Shown here piece by piece: positions 8,410 to 17,037 of a stretch of DNA of 64,000 bases. Position 1 is the stretch's first letter. The number at the start of each line of letters is the position of its first letter. This stretch comes from Ga0077536 sp943370145 (GTDB lineage: Bacteria > Pseudomonadota > Gammaproteobacteria > Ga0077536): contig CALRPY020000012.1 in assembly GCA_943370145.1 (NCBI GenBank), positions 23,990 through 87,989 on the forward strand, written 5' to 3'. The position numbers and the translations under genes were made by a program. The notes under the pieces were generated by a model. The model searched no databases. It worked only from the letters and a program-made list of their open reading frames with translations, and had not been told where the DNA came from.

Positions 8410-9591
8410 CAACGCCGCCGTGGCCAGCGCGAGCGCGGCGAGCAGAGACGGCGGACCGAAACCGCTCGCGACTTCCGCCAGCCGTCCCGCGAGCGCGGGT
8501 CCGAGCAGCTGACCGCAGCCGAAAGCGGCCGTCATCCAGCCGAGCAGGCCGTCGGCGTGGGCGCCGCCGAGCGCGCGCGCCGCACCGAGGACCAGCGCGG
8601 TGATGGACAGAAAGGTCCCACCGACGCAGGCCGCACCGATCAGCACCGCCGCCGTCCCCTCGCCATAACCCGCCAGCAACACGCCGGCAGCTTCCACGCA
8701 GAACGCCGCGCGCATCACCGGGAACATGCCGAAGCGTGCGGCGAGTTTCTGCGCCAGTGGCACCGAGGGCGCGGCCGTCGCGCCGACGACCAGCCACGAC
8801 AAGGGTTCCAGCCACACCGCGTTGTCGAGTTCGCGCGCCATCGCGACGAGGAAGGTCGCGGTGATCACGTAACCGAAGCCGAGCAGGCCATAGGCCGCAA
8901 CGACCCGCTTCAACTCTCCGTTGACCTGCATCGGCGCGCTGGCGGTGTCGGGGCTGCGCGCCGGTGGATCGGCATTCGGCAGCCGCCGCAGCACCGCGAT
9001 CGCCACGGCGCTTGCGAGGCCAGCGGCGATACCGAGAATGCCCCACTGTCCGAACACCGACAGCTCGCCGAGCCGCGCCGCTTCGATCAGCAGCACCGAC
9101 AGCACGATCCCGACACCGACGCCGGGAAAGTGCAGGGCGACGAGGCGCGGCCGGCCCACCGTGGCGAGGTGGTCGAGGACCAGCGCGGTGCCGAGCACCA
9201 CGCCCAGCGCGCTGGCGACGCCGGCGACGAAGCGCAGCGCGAGCCACAGCGGCCACGACCAGGGGACACAGCCGGCGGCGGTGGTAAGGGTGCTGAGCAG
9301 CAGCGCGACATACAGCCAGCGTGCCCGTCCGGCACGCGCGGCAATTGGCCCGGACACCAGCGCGCCCAGCAGGTAGCCGACGAAATTCGCGGTCGCGATG
9401 TCGCCGGCGGCCGCGATCCCGAGGCCCAGCGCGTCCCGCAGGCGAGGCAGCAGGGGCGTGTAGGCGAAGCGCCCGATGCCCATCACCGTCATGAGGATGA
9501 GCGCGCCCGCCACGGCGACCAGGGCCGGCGACGGCGCGTCACCGCTGGTTCCGGGCCGGTTATCGCTCGAAGAGTGGGTGTCCCTTGTCAC
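8374..9591 (-). CDS. YbfB/YjiJ-type MFS transporter
   Basis: 405-aa polytopic protein with about 12 predicted membrane helices. The first helix carries the motif GIGRFAYTPLLPRLRDALGL, characteristic of the YbfB/YjiJ group of MFS permeases; substrates are unknown. The GTG at 9591 is chosen because the longer reading frame (to 9681) runs into a dispersed intergenic repeat and adds no plausible protein sequence. Convergent with ggt, sharing 36 bp at the 3' ends, which leaves no room for a terminator between them. Confidence 0.85.
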   Translation of the reverse strand: MTRDTHSSSDNRPGTSGDAPSPALVAVAGALILMTVMGIGRFAYTPLLPRLRDALGLGIAAAGDIATANFVGYLLGALVSGPIAARAGRARWLYVALLLSTLTTAAGCVPWSWPLWLALRFVAGVASALGVVLGTALVLDHLATVGRPRLVALHFPGVGVGIVLSVLLIEAARLGELSVFGQWGILGIAAGLASAVAIAVLRRLPNADPPARSPDTASAPMQVNGELKRVVAAYGLLGFGYVITATFLVAMARELDNAVWLEPLSWLVVGATAAPSVPLAQKLAARFGMFPVMRAAFCVEAAGVLLAGYGEGTAAVLIGAACVGGTFLSITALVLGAARALGGAHADGLLGWMTAAFGCGQLLGPALAGRLAEVASGFGPPSLLAALALATAALLLPGRNAATGR

Positions 9592-9627
9592 GCGCAAGAG
9601 AGGCCTGATCGAGCGGTCGGCCTCTGC

Positions 9628-9757
9628 ACCTCTCTCGCCCCGGGAGAGGTCGACGCCGAAGGCGGCGGGTGCGGGAGGCATGCACCGGCGCTGCGACCAG
9701 CGGAGACGACCCTCACCCGGCCTGGCGGCCGGCCTCTCCCGGGGCGGGAGAGGCGAA
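9628..9757 (+). repeat. Dispersed palindromic intergenic repeat, copy 1
   Basis: Composite repeat with hairpins: CCTCTC...GGGAGAGG near the left end, a central GTCGACGCC block, GGAGACGACCCTCACCCGG, then CCTCTCCCGGGGCGGGAGAGG at the right end. A second copy lies at 35522-35680, and the right-end module also occurs near 28136-28156 and 37920-37940. It sits between the MFS gene start and the flavoprotein 3' end and has no coding potential. Confidence 0.8.
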
Positions 9758-9830
9758 CGTGTTTCACCATGATGAGGGGCGACGTGCTTGCTTCATGCCT
9801 GTTGGGTGTCCCTTCCAGAGCGGGCGCCGG

Positions 9831-12020
9831 TTACGGTTCGTCAGCGTGTGCTCGTCGCCGATCGCGCCACAGCGCGCCCAGGCTGCCGAGGACGCCGGTC
9901 AGGCCGCCTGCGCCACGCTGCCAGGCATGAAAGGCGGTGAGAAAGCGCAGCTGGCCGTGGGTGACCTGGCGCCGCTTCCACGCGCCGGCGGCGTACTTGT
10001 TGGCCTCGGCGAAGGTCGGATAGACGTGGATGGTGCCGAGGATCCTGTTCAGTCCCAGCCCATGCTTCATCGCGAGCACGAACTCGGCCAGGAGCTCCGC
10101 GGCGTGCTCGCCGACGATGGTCACGCCGAGGATGCGGTCCGAACCGGGCGGGGTCAGGACCTTCACGAAACCGTGCGCCTCGCCGTCGGCAATCGCGCGA
10201 TCGAGATCGTCAATCCCGTAGGTCGTGATCTCGAAAGCAAGCGAGCGCTCACGTGCTTCCTGCTCGTTGAGGCCCACGCGGGCGATTTCGGGCGCCGTGA
10301 AGGTGGCGCGCGGAATCACGCGGTAATCGACCTTGAACCGTTTGAAGCGGCCGAACAGCGCGTTGACCGACGCATACCACGCCTGGTGCGCGGACACGTG
10401 CGTGAACTGGAAGGGGCCGACGACATCGCCGCAGGCGTGGATGTTCGGATAGAGGGTCTGCAGGTAGTCGTCGACCGGAAGCGGCCTGCCCGGATTCACC
10501 TCGAGGCCGAGCTCCTCGAGGCCGAGGCCCGCGACGTTCGCCACCCGCCCCACCGCGACCAGCACTTCATCGAACGCGATCTCGAGATCCTCGCCGCCGC
10601 GCCGTGCGTGCAGGACCTTCCCGTCGTCGCGAATTTCGATGCGCCGCGCCGCGCAATCCGTCAGCACCCGGATGCCCTCGGCCGCGAAGCGCGCGCCGAC
10701 CAGCGTCGAGACCTCGGGGTCCTCGCGCGCGAGCAGGCGCGGCAGCTGCTCGACCTGGGTCACTTCGGCGCCCAGTTGTGCGAAGGCCTGCGCGAGTTCG
10801 CAGCCGATCGGCCCGCCGCCGAGCACGAGCAGGCGACGCGGCAGCGCGCGAAGCGCCCACACGGTGTCCGACGTCAGGAAGCCCGCCTCGGCGAGGCCGG
10901 GCAGCGGCGGAATGAAGGGGCGGCCGCCGGTCGCGATGACGATGTCCCGTGCGGTCACCGTGCGCGGCCCCGCCGGCGTGCTGATCTCCAGCTGCCAGGG
11001 CGAGACGAAGCGGGCCCTGCCGCTCACGCAGTCAACGCCGAGCCCGGTATAGCGGGCGACGGAGTCGTGCGGTTCGATCGCGCGCACGGTCGCCGCGACC
11101 CGCGCCATCACGGCCGCGAAATCGCACTCGCCCTGCACGTTGCGCACGCCGAATTCGTCACCCCGCTTCAGCTGCGCGACGAAGCGGCCCGACCGGATCA
11201 GCGCCTTGCTCGGCACGCAGCCGGTGTTCAGGCAGTCACCGCCCATGCGCTCCGCCTCGATCAGCACGACCCGCGCCCGGGTTGCCGCCGCGATGTACGC
11301 GGCGACGAGCCCCCCGCTCCCGGCGCCGATCACGGCGAGGTTGTAGTCGAAGCGCGCGGGACGCGTCCAGCGCGCATAGACCTTGCGCGCCTTCAGCGCG
11401 TCGACGACGCGCCGGGCCAGCAGCGGGAACAGGCCGAGCAGGATGAACGAGCCGAGCAGCGCCGGCGACAGCACGCCGCGCAGGGAGTCGACCCGGGCGA
11501 GCTGGGTGCCGACGTTCACGAACACGAAGGTGCCCGGCAGCATGCCGAGCTGGCTGACCCAGTAGAAGCGGCGTGCGGGCAGCCGGGTCAGGCCCATCGC
11601 CAGGTTGATCACGAAGAATGGGAACAGCGGCACGAGGCGCAGTGCGAACAGGTAGAGGGCGCCGTCCTTCGCAATCCCGGCATCGACGGTCGCGAGCCTG
11701 TCGCCAAGCTTCGCGCGCACCCAGTCGCGGAGCACGAAGCGTGCGGCGAGCATCGCGAGCGTCGCCCCGATCGATGACGCGAATGACACCACCACGAGCC
11801 CCGTCCACAGCCCGAACAGCGCGCCGCCCGCGAGGGTCATGATCACCGCCCCCGGCAGCGAGAGCGCGGTGACCGCCACGTAGAGGAGGAAGTAGGCGCC
11901 CAGCGCGAGCCCCGGTCGTGCCGCATGGAACGCGGCGAGCGCGTCCTGCTGCGACTTCAGGGTCTCCAGGTCCAGGTAGCGCCCGAGGCCGAGCCCGTGG
12001 AATGCGACGATCAGCGCCAC
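9831..12020 (-). CDS. TVP38/TMEM64 (DedA-like) domain fused to pyridine nucleotide-disulfide oxidoreductase
   Basis: Residues 1-220 form a multi-span SNARE-associated (VTT) domain of the TVP38 family (SLPGAVIMTLAGGALFG...). Residues about 225-700 are a class-I flavoprotein disulfide reductase: FAD motif GAGSGG, redox-active GGDCLNTGCVPSK, NAD motif GGGPIG, and a C-terminal dimerisation domain with HVYPTFAE, as in mercuric reductase-like proteins. The enzyme is therefore probably membrane-tethered; the substrate is unknown. GTG at 12020 gives MALIVAF. A CTG at 12059 behind GGAGG would add RLKKKALLLLAVV, the typical family N-terminus, so the true start may be there. Confidence 0.88.
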   Translation of the reverse strand: MALIVAFHGLGLGRYLDLETLKSQQDALAAFHAARPGLALGAYFLLYVAVTALSLPGAVIMTLAGGALFGLWTGLVVVSFASSIGATLAMLAARFVLRDWVRAKLGDRLATVDAGIAKDGALYLFALRLVPLFPFFVINLAMGLTRLPARRFYWVSQLGMLPGTFVFVNVGTQLARVDSLRGVLSPALLGSFILLGLFPLLARRVVDALKARKVYARWTRPARFDYNLAVIGAGSGGLVAAYIAAATRARVVLIEAERMGGDCLNTGCVPSKALIRSGRFVAQLKRGDEFGVRNVQGECDFAAVMARVAATVRAIEPHDSVARYTGLGVDCVSGRARFVSPWQLEISTPAGPRTVTARDIVIATGGRPFIPPLPGLAEAGFLTSDTVWALRALPRRLLVLGGGPIGCELAQAFAQLGAEVTQVEQLPRLLAREDPEVSTLVGARFAAEGIRVLTDCAARRIEIRDDGKVLHARRGGEDLEIAFDEVLVAVGRVANVAGLGLEELGLEVNPGRPLPVDDYLQTLYPNIHACGDVVGPFQFTHVSAHQAWYASVNALFGRFKRFKVDYRVIPRATFTAPEIARVGLNEQEARERSLAFEITTYGIDDLDRAIADGEAHGFVKVLTPPGSDRILGVTIVGEHAAELLAEFVLAMKHGLGLNRILGTIHVYPTFAEANKYAAGAWKRRQVTHGQLRFLTAFHAWQRGAGGLTGVLGSLGALWRDRRRAHADEP

Positions 12021-12242
12021 GACTGCCAGCAGCAGCAGCGCTTTTTTCTTGAGTCTCAGGGTGAAAATCCTCCGGATACGTGGGTGATGGTCCGGTCGCC
12101 GGCGGGTCGCGGGACATCACCCATTTGGGTTCGCCCCGGCGCACGGCCTCGGGGAGCATGAATGCATGCGCGCTACCGTCCATCCCTCGACCGTGACGCA
12201 AGCCCTGCGTGAACCCCGCAGGGCCGCGGGTGGCGATCGCGC

Positions 12243-12740
12243 ATGAGTCGCCCCGCTGACAGCGATGACGCGCTGCTGTCATGGCTCGAGCGCCAGTTCG
12301 GCGAGCAGCCGAGGCCGACGCACTTTACCGACTTCGCGCATTGCGCGGAATGCGCCGGGCACGACGAGCGCCTGCAGGCCTGCGAGCCGGCAAGCCTGGA
12401 CCTCGAGGATGTCGGCTACGCGGCCTACGATCCCTTCTGTGTCGCCGTCCCCGCCAGCTTCACCTATTTCTTCCCCGCGCTTGCCCGCCTCGCGCTGTCG
12501 CCGCCCAGCGCAGAACACGGCTGGTACGGCACGCAGTTGCTCTTCCACCTGTCTCCGGCCCGCCGCGGCAATGGTTTCTTCGATGCCTGCAGCTTCGCCC
12601 AGCGCGCGGCCGTCGCGCGCTTCCTGCGCCATCTGCTGGAGACCCGCGCCGCCCTCGCCGCGGACGATGGCATGACCGACGCCCTGCTCGACTGCTACGC
12701 ATTGTGGACCGCACCCAACCATGTGCGCGTGCTGAACTGA
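12243..12740 (+). CDS. Conserved hypothetical protein, DUF6714-like
   Basis: 165-aa soluble protein. The visible pattern FTDFAHCAECAGHDERL, a DPFC motif and FTYFFPALARLAL resembles a family of uncharacterised proteins with an N-terminal HCxEC motif and a helical tail; I would place it near DUF6714 with limited certainty. No signal peptide. The ATG at 12243 lies directly after a gene-free 180-bp interval shared with the divergent flavoprotein gene. No operon partner; the next gene starts 133 bases downstream. Confidence 0.7.
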   Translation: MSRPADSDDALLSWLERQFGEQPRPTHFTDFAHCAECAGHDERLQACEPASLDLEDVGYAAYDPFCVAVPASFTYFFPALARLALSPPSAEHGWYGTQLLFHLSPARRGNGFFDACSFAQRAAVARFLRHLLETRAALAADDGMTDALLDCYALWTAPNHVRVLN

Positions 12741-12873
12741 CTTCCCGCGCGGGCCGCCCGCGCCGTGCGCAGACCGGCGGGCGAGCGCCTGATCACGCAG
12801 CGACGCGCGCGGCCTGCACGCATGGGCGATGCGGCGTCTGGCCGTGGGCCACCCACGGGCATAAGCTTCATCC

Positions 12874-13293
12874 ATGAGCCTGCCACCGTTCGAAGCGCTG
12901 GGTATCGACCATCTCGTGCTGCGCATCCGCGACGAGGCGCGCATGCTCGATTTCTACACCCGCGTGCTCGGCTGCCACGAGGAAAGACGCCTGGCGGAAC
13001 TCGGCCTGGTGCAGCTGCGCGCCGGGCGCTCGCTGATCGATTTCGTGCGGGTAGACGGTCCGCTCGGCCGTGCCGGCGGCGCGGCGCCCGGCGCGACGGC
13101 GCGCAACGTCGATCACTTCTGCCTGCGCATCGAGCCTTTCGATGCGGCTGCCATCGAGGCTCATCTCGTCGCGCACGGCGTGCCGGTGGGGAAGATCGAG
13201 ACGCGCTACGGGGCCGACGGCTATGGGCCTTCGCTGTACCTGCCGGATCCGGAGGGCAATACGGTGGAACTCAAGGGCCCGCCCGCCCCATGA
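12874..13293 (+). CDS. VOC family protein (glyoxalase/dioxygenase superfamily)
   Basis: 139-aa metal-dependent enzyme fold with two beta-alpha-beta-beta-beta modules. Candidate metal ligands are His in GIDHLVLRI, His in VDHFCLRI and Glu in NTVELKG, matching the H/H/E set of the superfamily. The layout resembles glyoxalase I-like or YaeR-like VOC proteins; the substrate cannot be called. The next small gene follows 40 bases downstream on the same strand. Confidence 0.85.
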   Translation: MSLPPFEALGIDHLVLRIRDEARMLDFYTRVLGCHEERRLAELGLVQLRAGRSLIDFVRVDGPLGRAGGAAPGATARNVDHFCLRIEPFDAAAIEAHLVAHGVPVGKIETRYGADGYGPSLYLPDPEGNTVELKGPPAP

Positions 13294-13333
13294 CGCGGCC
13301 GCGTCCAGTACACGAAGCCCGGAGTCGAAGCCC

Positions 13334-13621
13334 ATGATCCAGATCCTCGCCAAGGTGAAAATCGAAGACCTGCAGAAATTCCTCGGCATGTTTGCCACCC
13401 GCGGCGCGCGCCTGCGCGCGCGGCACGGCTGCCACGGCAGCCGGGTGCTGACGGTCGACGGCGATCCGTCGCAGGTCTACATCCTGTTCGACTGGACGTC
13501 GCAGGCCGACTTCGAGGCCTTTCGCGCCGATCCGGACGTGAAGGCCTCGATGGCCGCGAGCGGCACGCTGGCACCGCCGGAATTCATATTCCTCGCGGAC
13601 GCCGCGCGCTTTCCCAGCTGA
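13334..13621 (+). CDS. Small dimeric alpha/beta-barrel (ABM-like) protein
   Basis: 95-aa protein starting MIQILAKVKIEDLQKFL, with a C-terminal YILFDWTSQADFEAFRADPDVKASM segment. This is the pattern of the antibiotic-biosynthesis-monooxygenase / ferredoxin-like superfamily, in which small homodimers act as cofactor-free monooxygenases or binding proteins. Specific function unknown. Probably cotranscribed with the VOC gene upstream; converges on hisH. Confidence 0.7.
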   Translation: MIQILAKVKIEDLQKFLGMFATRGARLRARHGCHGSRVLTVDGDPSQVYILFDWTSQADFEAFRADPDVKASMAASGTLAPPEFIFLADAARFPS

Positions 13622-13673
13622 GGCCACCCTGGCGCCGGGCCGGCGCCGTGCAGGAGAGCCCCCGACGGCGCCG

Positions 13674-14321
13674 TCAGGCGCCGTCCCAGCCCAGGAAATT
13701 GGACAGGAGCCTGAGGCCCGCGTCCGCGCTCTTCTCGGGGTGGAACTGGGTCGCGAAGGCATGACCGCTCGCGAGCGCGGAGCAGAAGGGCGTGATGTAG
13801 TCGGTTTCGCCGAGGACGACGGATGCGTCGGCCGGCGCAACGTAGTAGCTGTGCACGAAGTAGAAGCGCGTGCCGGAGGGCACGCCGGCGCAGACCGGGT
13901 GCGGTCGCGTCCAGCGCACCTCGTTCCAGCCCATGTGCGGAATCTTGCGCGGACTGCCGTCGGGTGCCGGGCCGGCGTCGGCCGGAAAGCGGCGCACGCC
14001 GCCGGGGAAGATGTCGAGGCAGGCGGTGCCGCCGTCCTCGTCGCTGGTCGCCATCAGTGACTGCAGGCCGAGGCAAATCCCGAAGAACGGCCGCGTGCGC
14101 ACGCATTCGCGCAGCGCGCCGACGAGATCGCGTTCGACCAGGTGCTTCATGCAGTCGCCGATGGCGCCTTGCCCCGGAAACACCACGCGCTCGGCGGCGA
14201 GCAACTGCTCGGGCCGCGCGGCGACCTGCACTTCGAAATCGGGGCCCGCGACATGCTCGATGGCCTTCACCACCGAGCGCAGGTTGCTCCCACCGTAATC
14301 GACCACGGCTACGCGTTGCAT
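13674..14321 (-). CDS. hisH: Imidazole glycerol phosphate synthase glutaminase subunit HisH
   Basis: Class-I glutamine amidotransferase that supplies ammonia to HisF in histidine synthesis. The 215-aa product has the nucleophile Cys83 in GICLGLQ, the oxyanion PGQGA, and the His/Glu pair in QFHPEKS near 194-196. It follows hisB on the same strand with a 19-base gap. No hisA or hisF follows; the strand ends here, facing a convergent gene. Confidence 0.96.
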   Translation of the reverse strand: MQRVAVVDYGGSNLRSVVKAIEHVAGPDFEVQVAARPEQLLAAERVVFPGQGAIGDCMKHLVERDLVGALRECVRTRPFFGICLGLQSLMATSDEDGGTACLDIFPGGVRRFPADAGPAPDGSPRKIPHMGWNEVRWTRPHPVCAGVPSGTRFYFVHSYYVAPADASVVLGETDYITPFCSALASGHAFATQFHPEKSADAGLRLLSNFLGWDGA

Positions 14322-14340
14322 GAGGGAACTCCGGCGGGAA

Positions 14341-14934
14341 CTACAGCGTGCCTTTGGTCGACGGCATCACGTCGCCCATCCGCGGGTCGCGCTCGACGGC
14401 CATGCGCAGCGCGCGACCGAAGGCCTTGAACACGGTTTCGACGATGTGGTGCGCGTTGCGCCCGCGCAGGTTGTCGATGTGCAGCGTCATCTGGGCGTGG
14501 TTGATCAGGCCCTGGAAGAATTCGAAGAAGAGGTCGACGTCGAAGTCGCCCACGCGCGCGCGCGGGAACTCGACGTGGTACTCGAGCCCCGGCCGGCCGG
14601 AGAGATCGACGACCACGCGCGACAGCGCCTCGTCGAGCGGCACATAGGCATGGCCGTAACGGCGCAGGCCGCGCTTGTCGCCCCAGGCCGCGTTGAGCGC
14701 CTGGCCGAGCGTGATGCCGATGTCCTCGACCGTGTGGTGGGCGTCGATTTCGAGGTCGCCGTTGGCCTCGACCGTGATGTCGATGAGGCCGTGGCGGCAG
14801 ACCTGGTCGAGCATGTGATCGAGGAAGGGCAGGCCGGTCTTGAAACTGCCCGCGCCGCTGCCGTCAAGGTTGACGGCCACGGTGATCTGCGTTTCCCTGG
14901 TGTTACGCTCTATGCGCGCACTGCGCTCTTTCAT
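14341..14934 (-). CDS. hisB: Imidazoleglycerol-phosphate dehydratase HisB
   Basis: Dehydrates imidazole-glycerol phosphate to imidazole-acetol phosphate (histidine pathway). The 197-aa monofunctional form has the two metal-binding motifs DAHHTVED and NAHHIVE, plus FLDHML. ATG at 14934 (MKERSARIERNTRETQI) matches the family N-terminus; a frame extending to 14976 is less likely. Upstream of hisH; divergent from the lipoprotein hydrolase gene, with a 79-bp shared promoter interval. Confidence 0.96.
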   Translation of the reverse strand: MKERSARIERNTRETQITVAVNLDGSGAGSFKTGLPFLDHMLDQVCRHGLIDITVEANGDLEIDAHHTVEDIGITLGQALNAAWGDKRGLRRYGHAYVPLDEALSRVVVDLSGRPGLEYHVEFPRARVGDFDVDLFFEFFQGLINHAQMTLHIDNLRGRNAHHIVETVFKAFGRALRMAVERDPRMGDVMPSTKGTL

Positions 14935-15013
14935 GGCTTCCGGGGCGGCTGCGCCGCGCTTTCGTGATGGCGGCACAAGATACCATGGACCAGCAGCCGG
15001 CTCGCAGCCGTCG

Positions 15014-15838
15014 ATGAGCAGGCCGACCTTGCGCAGGCCCGCCGTCCTGCTCGCGTTGCTCCTGCTCAGCGCCTGCGCGCGGCCGGCCGCGCGTTACGAC
15101 GCGCTGGCCGGCGCGCAGGGATTCACCCGCGGCGAGCGCCAGGGCAGCCCCTTCCGCCACGTGATCTTCGAGCGCGAACCCGCCGCGGCCGGGCCGACGC
15201 TGCACGTCTATCTCGAGGGCGACGGCACGCCGTGGGACAGCCCCGGGCGCCGCGCGGCCGACCCGACGCCGCGCGCGCCGGTCGCGCTCGCGATGATGGC
15301 CCGCGATCCGCGGCCGGCGCTGCTCGTCGGCCGGCCCTGCTACCACCTCGAACGCCCCGATCCGGCATGCGCCCCGCAGTGGTGGACGGACCGGCGCTAC
15401 GCGCCGGAAGTCGTCGCCAGCCTCGCGGCGGTCGTCGGCACGGAAATCGCGGCGCGTGGCGCGCGCCGGGTGACGCTGATCGGCTTCAGCGGCGGGGGCG
15501 CGCTCGCGATGCTGCTGGCGCCCGAACTGCCGCAGGTATCCCGCGTGGTCACCGTCGCTGCCAACCTCGATACGGCGGCCTGGACCGCGCATCACGCATA
15601 CCCGCCGCTGACCGCATCGCTCGACCCGGCCGTCCGGCCGCCGCTCCCCGCCCGTATCGCGCAGACGCACTACCTCGGCGAGCGCGACACCAACGTGCCG
15701 CCGTCACTGCTCGGCGCGCTGCGCGCGCGCTGGGCCGCGGCCGACTGGGAGATCGTGCCGGGCTTCGACCACCGGTGCTGCTGGGTGGCGCGATGGCCGG
15801 CCCTGCTGGACGCGGCCACCGGCGGTGGTGAACCTTAG
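15014..15838 (+). CDS. Alpha/beta-hydrolase lipoprotein
   Basis: 274 aa with an N-terminal lipobox (LLLLSAC) predicting lipidation and membrane anchoring. The body has the nucleophile elbow GFSGG and a late Asp/His region (GERDTNVPP, GFDHRCCW), consistent with a serine hydrolase of unknown substrate. GDGTPWDSPGRR near residue 80 recurs in uncharacterised lipoprotein hydrolases. The 3' end overlaps the convergent autotransporter gene by 4 bases. Confidence 0.82.
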   Translation: MSRPTLRRPAVLLALLLLSACARPAARYDALAGAQGFTRGERQGSPFRHVIFEREPAAAGPTLHVYLEGDGTPWDSPGRRAADPTPRAPVALAMMARDPRPALLVGRPCYHLERPDPACAPQWWTDRRYAPEVVASLAAVVGTEIAARGARRVTLIGFSGGGALAMLLAPELPQVSRVVTVAANLDTAAWTAHHAYPPLTASLDPAVRPPLPARIAQTHYLGERDTNVPPSLLGALRARWAAADWEIVPGFDHRCCWVARWPALLDAATGGGEP

Positions 15839-16953
15839 AGCGCGAGCCGCAAGGTCGCCATCAGGCTGTCGAGGTCGAAGTCCTCGCGTCCCTCCACGCG
15901 CAGGTACTCGAGGGTGGCGGTGATGCCGCGCTCGGCGTAGCAGCGCAGCCCGAGTCCGATTTGCACTTCGTCGTCGTCCGACGGTTGCACCACCGTGAAA
16001 GTGCCCGGCATCCCCCCCGCCCCCGGGTCGTCCTCGCGGTCGAGATCGTTGTGGTACGCGACCATGACGTAGGGCTCGACCGTCGGCCCGCTGTAGGCGA
16101 TTTCACCCCCGACCACCAGCTGGGTCAGGTGGATTTCACGTTCCTGCACGGTGCGTAGCGTGCCGCCCAGCGCGCTCGCGGCGCTGCCGATCTCGGTGTA
16201 GGCGTCCTGACGCTCGTTCGCATGCGCGGCGCCGAGCCGCAGGTTGCCGACCCAGCCGCCGCGCGCCAGGGTGGCGTTGACGTTGCCCGCGATGAACCAG
16301 CGGTCGGCGTCGAAGGTCGAGGTGGTCAGCGTGCCATCGGTCGGTGACACGCGGTTCTGGTCATAGTCGAGCGCGGTGTAGCCGCCGCTGGCATCGATGC
16401 TGAAGATGTCCGTCAGCAGCAGCGCCGCGTAGGGGACGACGCTGTAGCCGTCGTTTTCCTCGCCACCGCCGTTGTGGGTCGTGTCCGCCGAGAGCGCGGT
16501 GTAGCCGCCCGACAACCCGAGCAGCAGGCGGTCGCCGAAGAACAGGCGATCGGCGCCCGCGAGGGCGTTGTGCGCGTCGGATTCGAAGCCGAGGGTGGCG
16601 CCTGCGGTCGCGAAATCGCTGCTGGCGTCAATGTAGTTGTAGCTGGCCCATGCGCCGACGTTCGCGGCCTGCGGGTCGCCGGCGGCAAACCAGGCCTCGC
16701 GGCCGGCGCGCCAGGCCGTGGCACCGGCCCGCTGCGTCCCGCTCCGGCCCCGCGCGGTTTCGCCGTGCGAATTCAGCGATTCGCGCATCATCGGCCCGTT
16801 GGTCACCGGGCTCGACACGCCGTTGAGGCACACCTCGAAATTCTGTGGGCTGCACTCGGGCCGGGGCTCGATCGATGGCGTCGCAGCAACGCCGGTGGCG
16901 AGCAGGCCCAGCGGCGCGACCAGCCACCGGCGCAGGGGGAACGATGTTTTCAT
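15835..16953 (-). CDS. Autotransporter-type outer-membrane beta-barrel protein
   Basis: 372 aa: signal peptide (LVAPLGLLATGVAATP), a short exported segment with two cysteines (CSPQNFEVC), then a 270-residue C-terminal domain of alternating polar/apolar strands (LLLGLSGGYTALSAD, FIAGNVNATLARGGWVGNLRLGAA, VEPYVMVAYHNDL) ending in LRLAL. This fits an autotransporter-like barrel with almost no passenger. Downstream of the FecR-domain gene on the same strand with an 84-bp gap, so the two may be coexpressed. Confidence 0.78.
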   Translation of the reverse strand: MKTSFPLRRWLVAPLGLLATGVAATPSIEPRPECSPQNFEVCLNGVSSPVTNGPMMRESLNSHGETARGRSGTQRAGATAWRAGREAWFAAGDPQAANVGAWASYNYIDASSDFATAGATLGFESDAHNALAGADRLFFGDRLLLGLSGGYTALSADTTHNGGGEENDGYSVVPYAALLLTDIFSIDASGGYTALDYDQNRVSPTDGTLTTSTFDADRWFIAGNVNATLARGGWVGNLRLGAAHANERQDAYTEIGSAASALGGTLRTVQEREIHLTQLVVGGEIAYSGPTVEPYVMVAYHNDLDREDDPGAGGMPGTFTVVQPSDDDEVQIGLGLRCYAERGITATLEYLRVEGREDFDLDSLMATLRLAL

Positions 16954-17037
16954 GCCTGCAAATCCTCACTTTGCGCGAGTCACTTGAGAATCAAGTTTAG
17001 ATTTCGCGCGAGCCGGGATCCAGCCGGCCATGGTCTC

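Noticed and set aside
9592..9681. N-terminal extension of the MFS transporter
   Set aside because: The extra residues come from the dispersed repeat at 9628-9757; GTG at 9591 is a better start.
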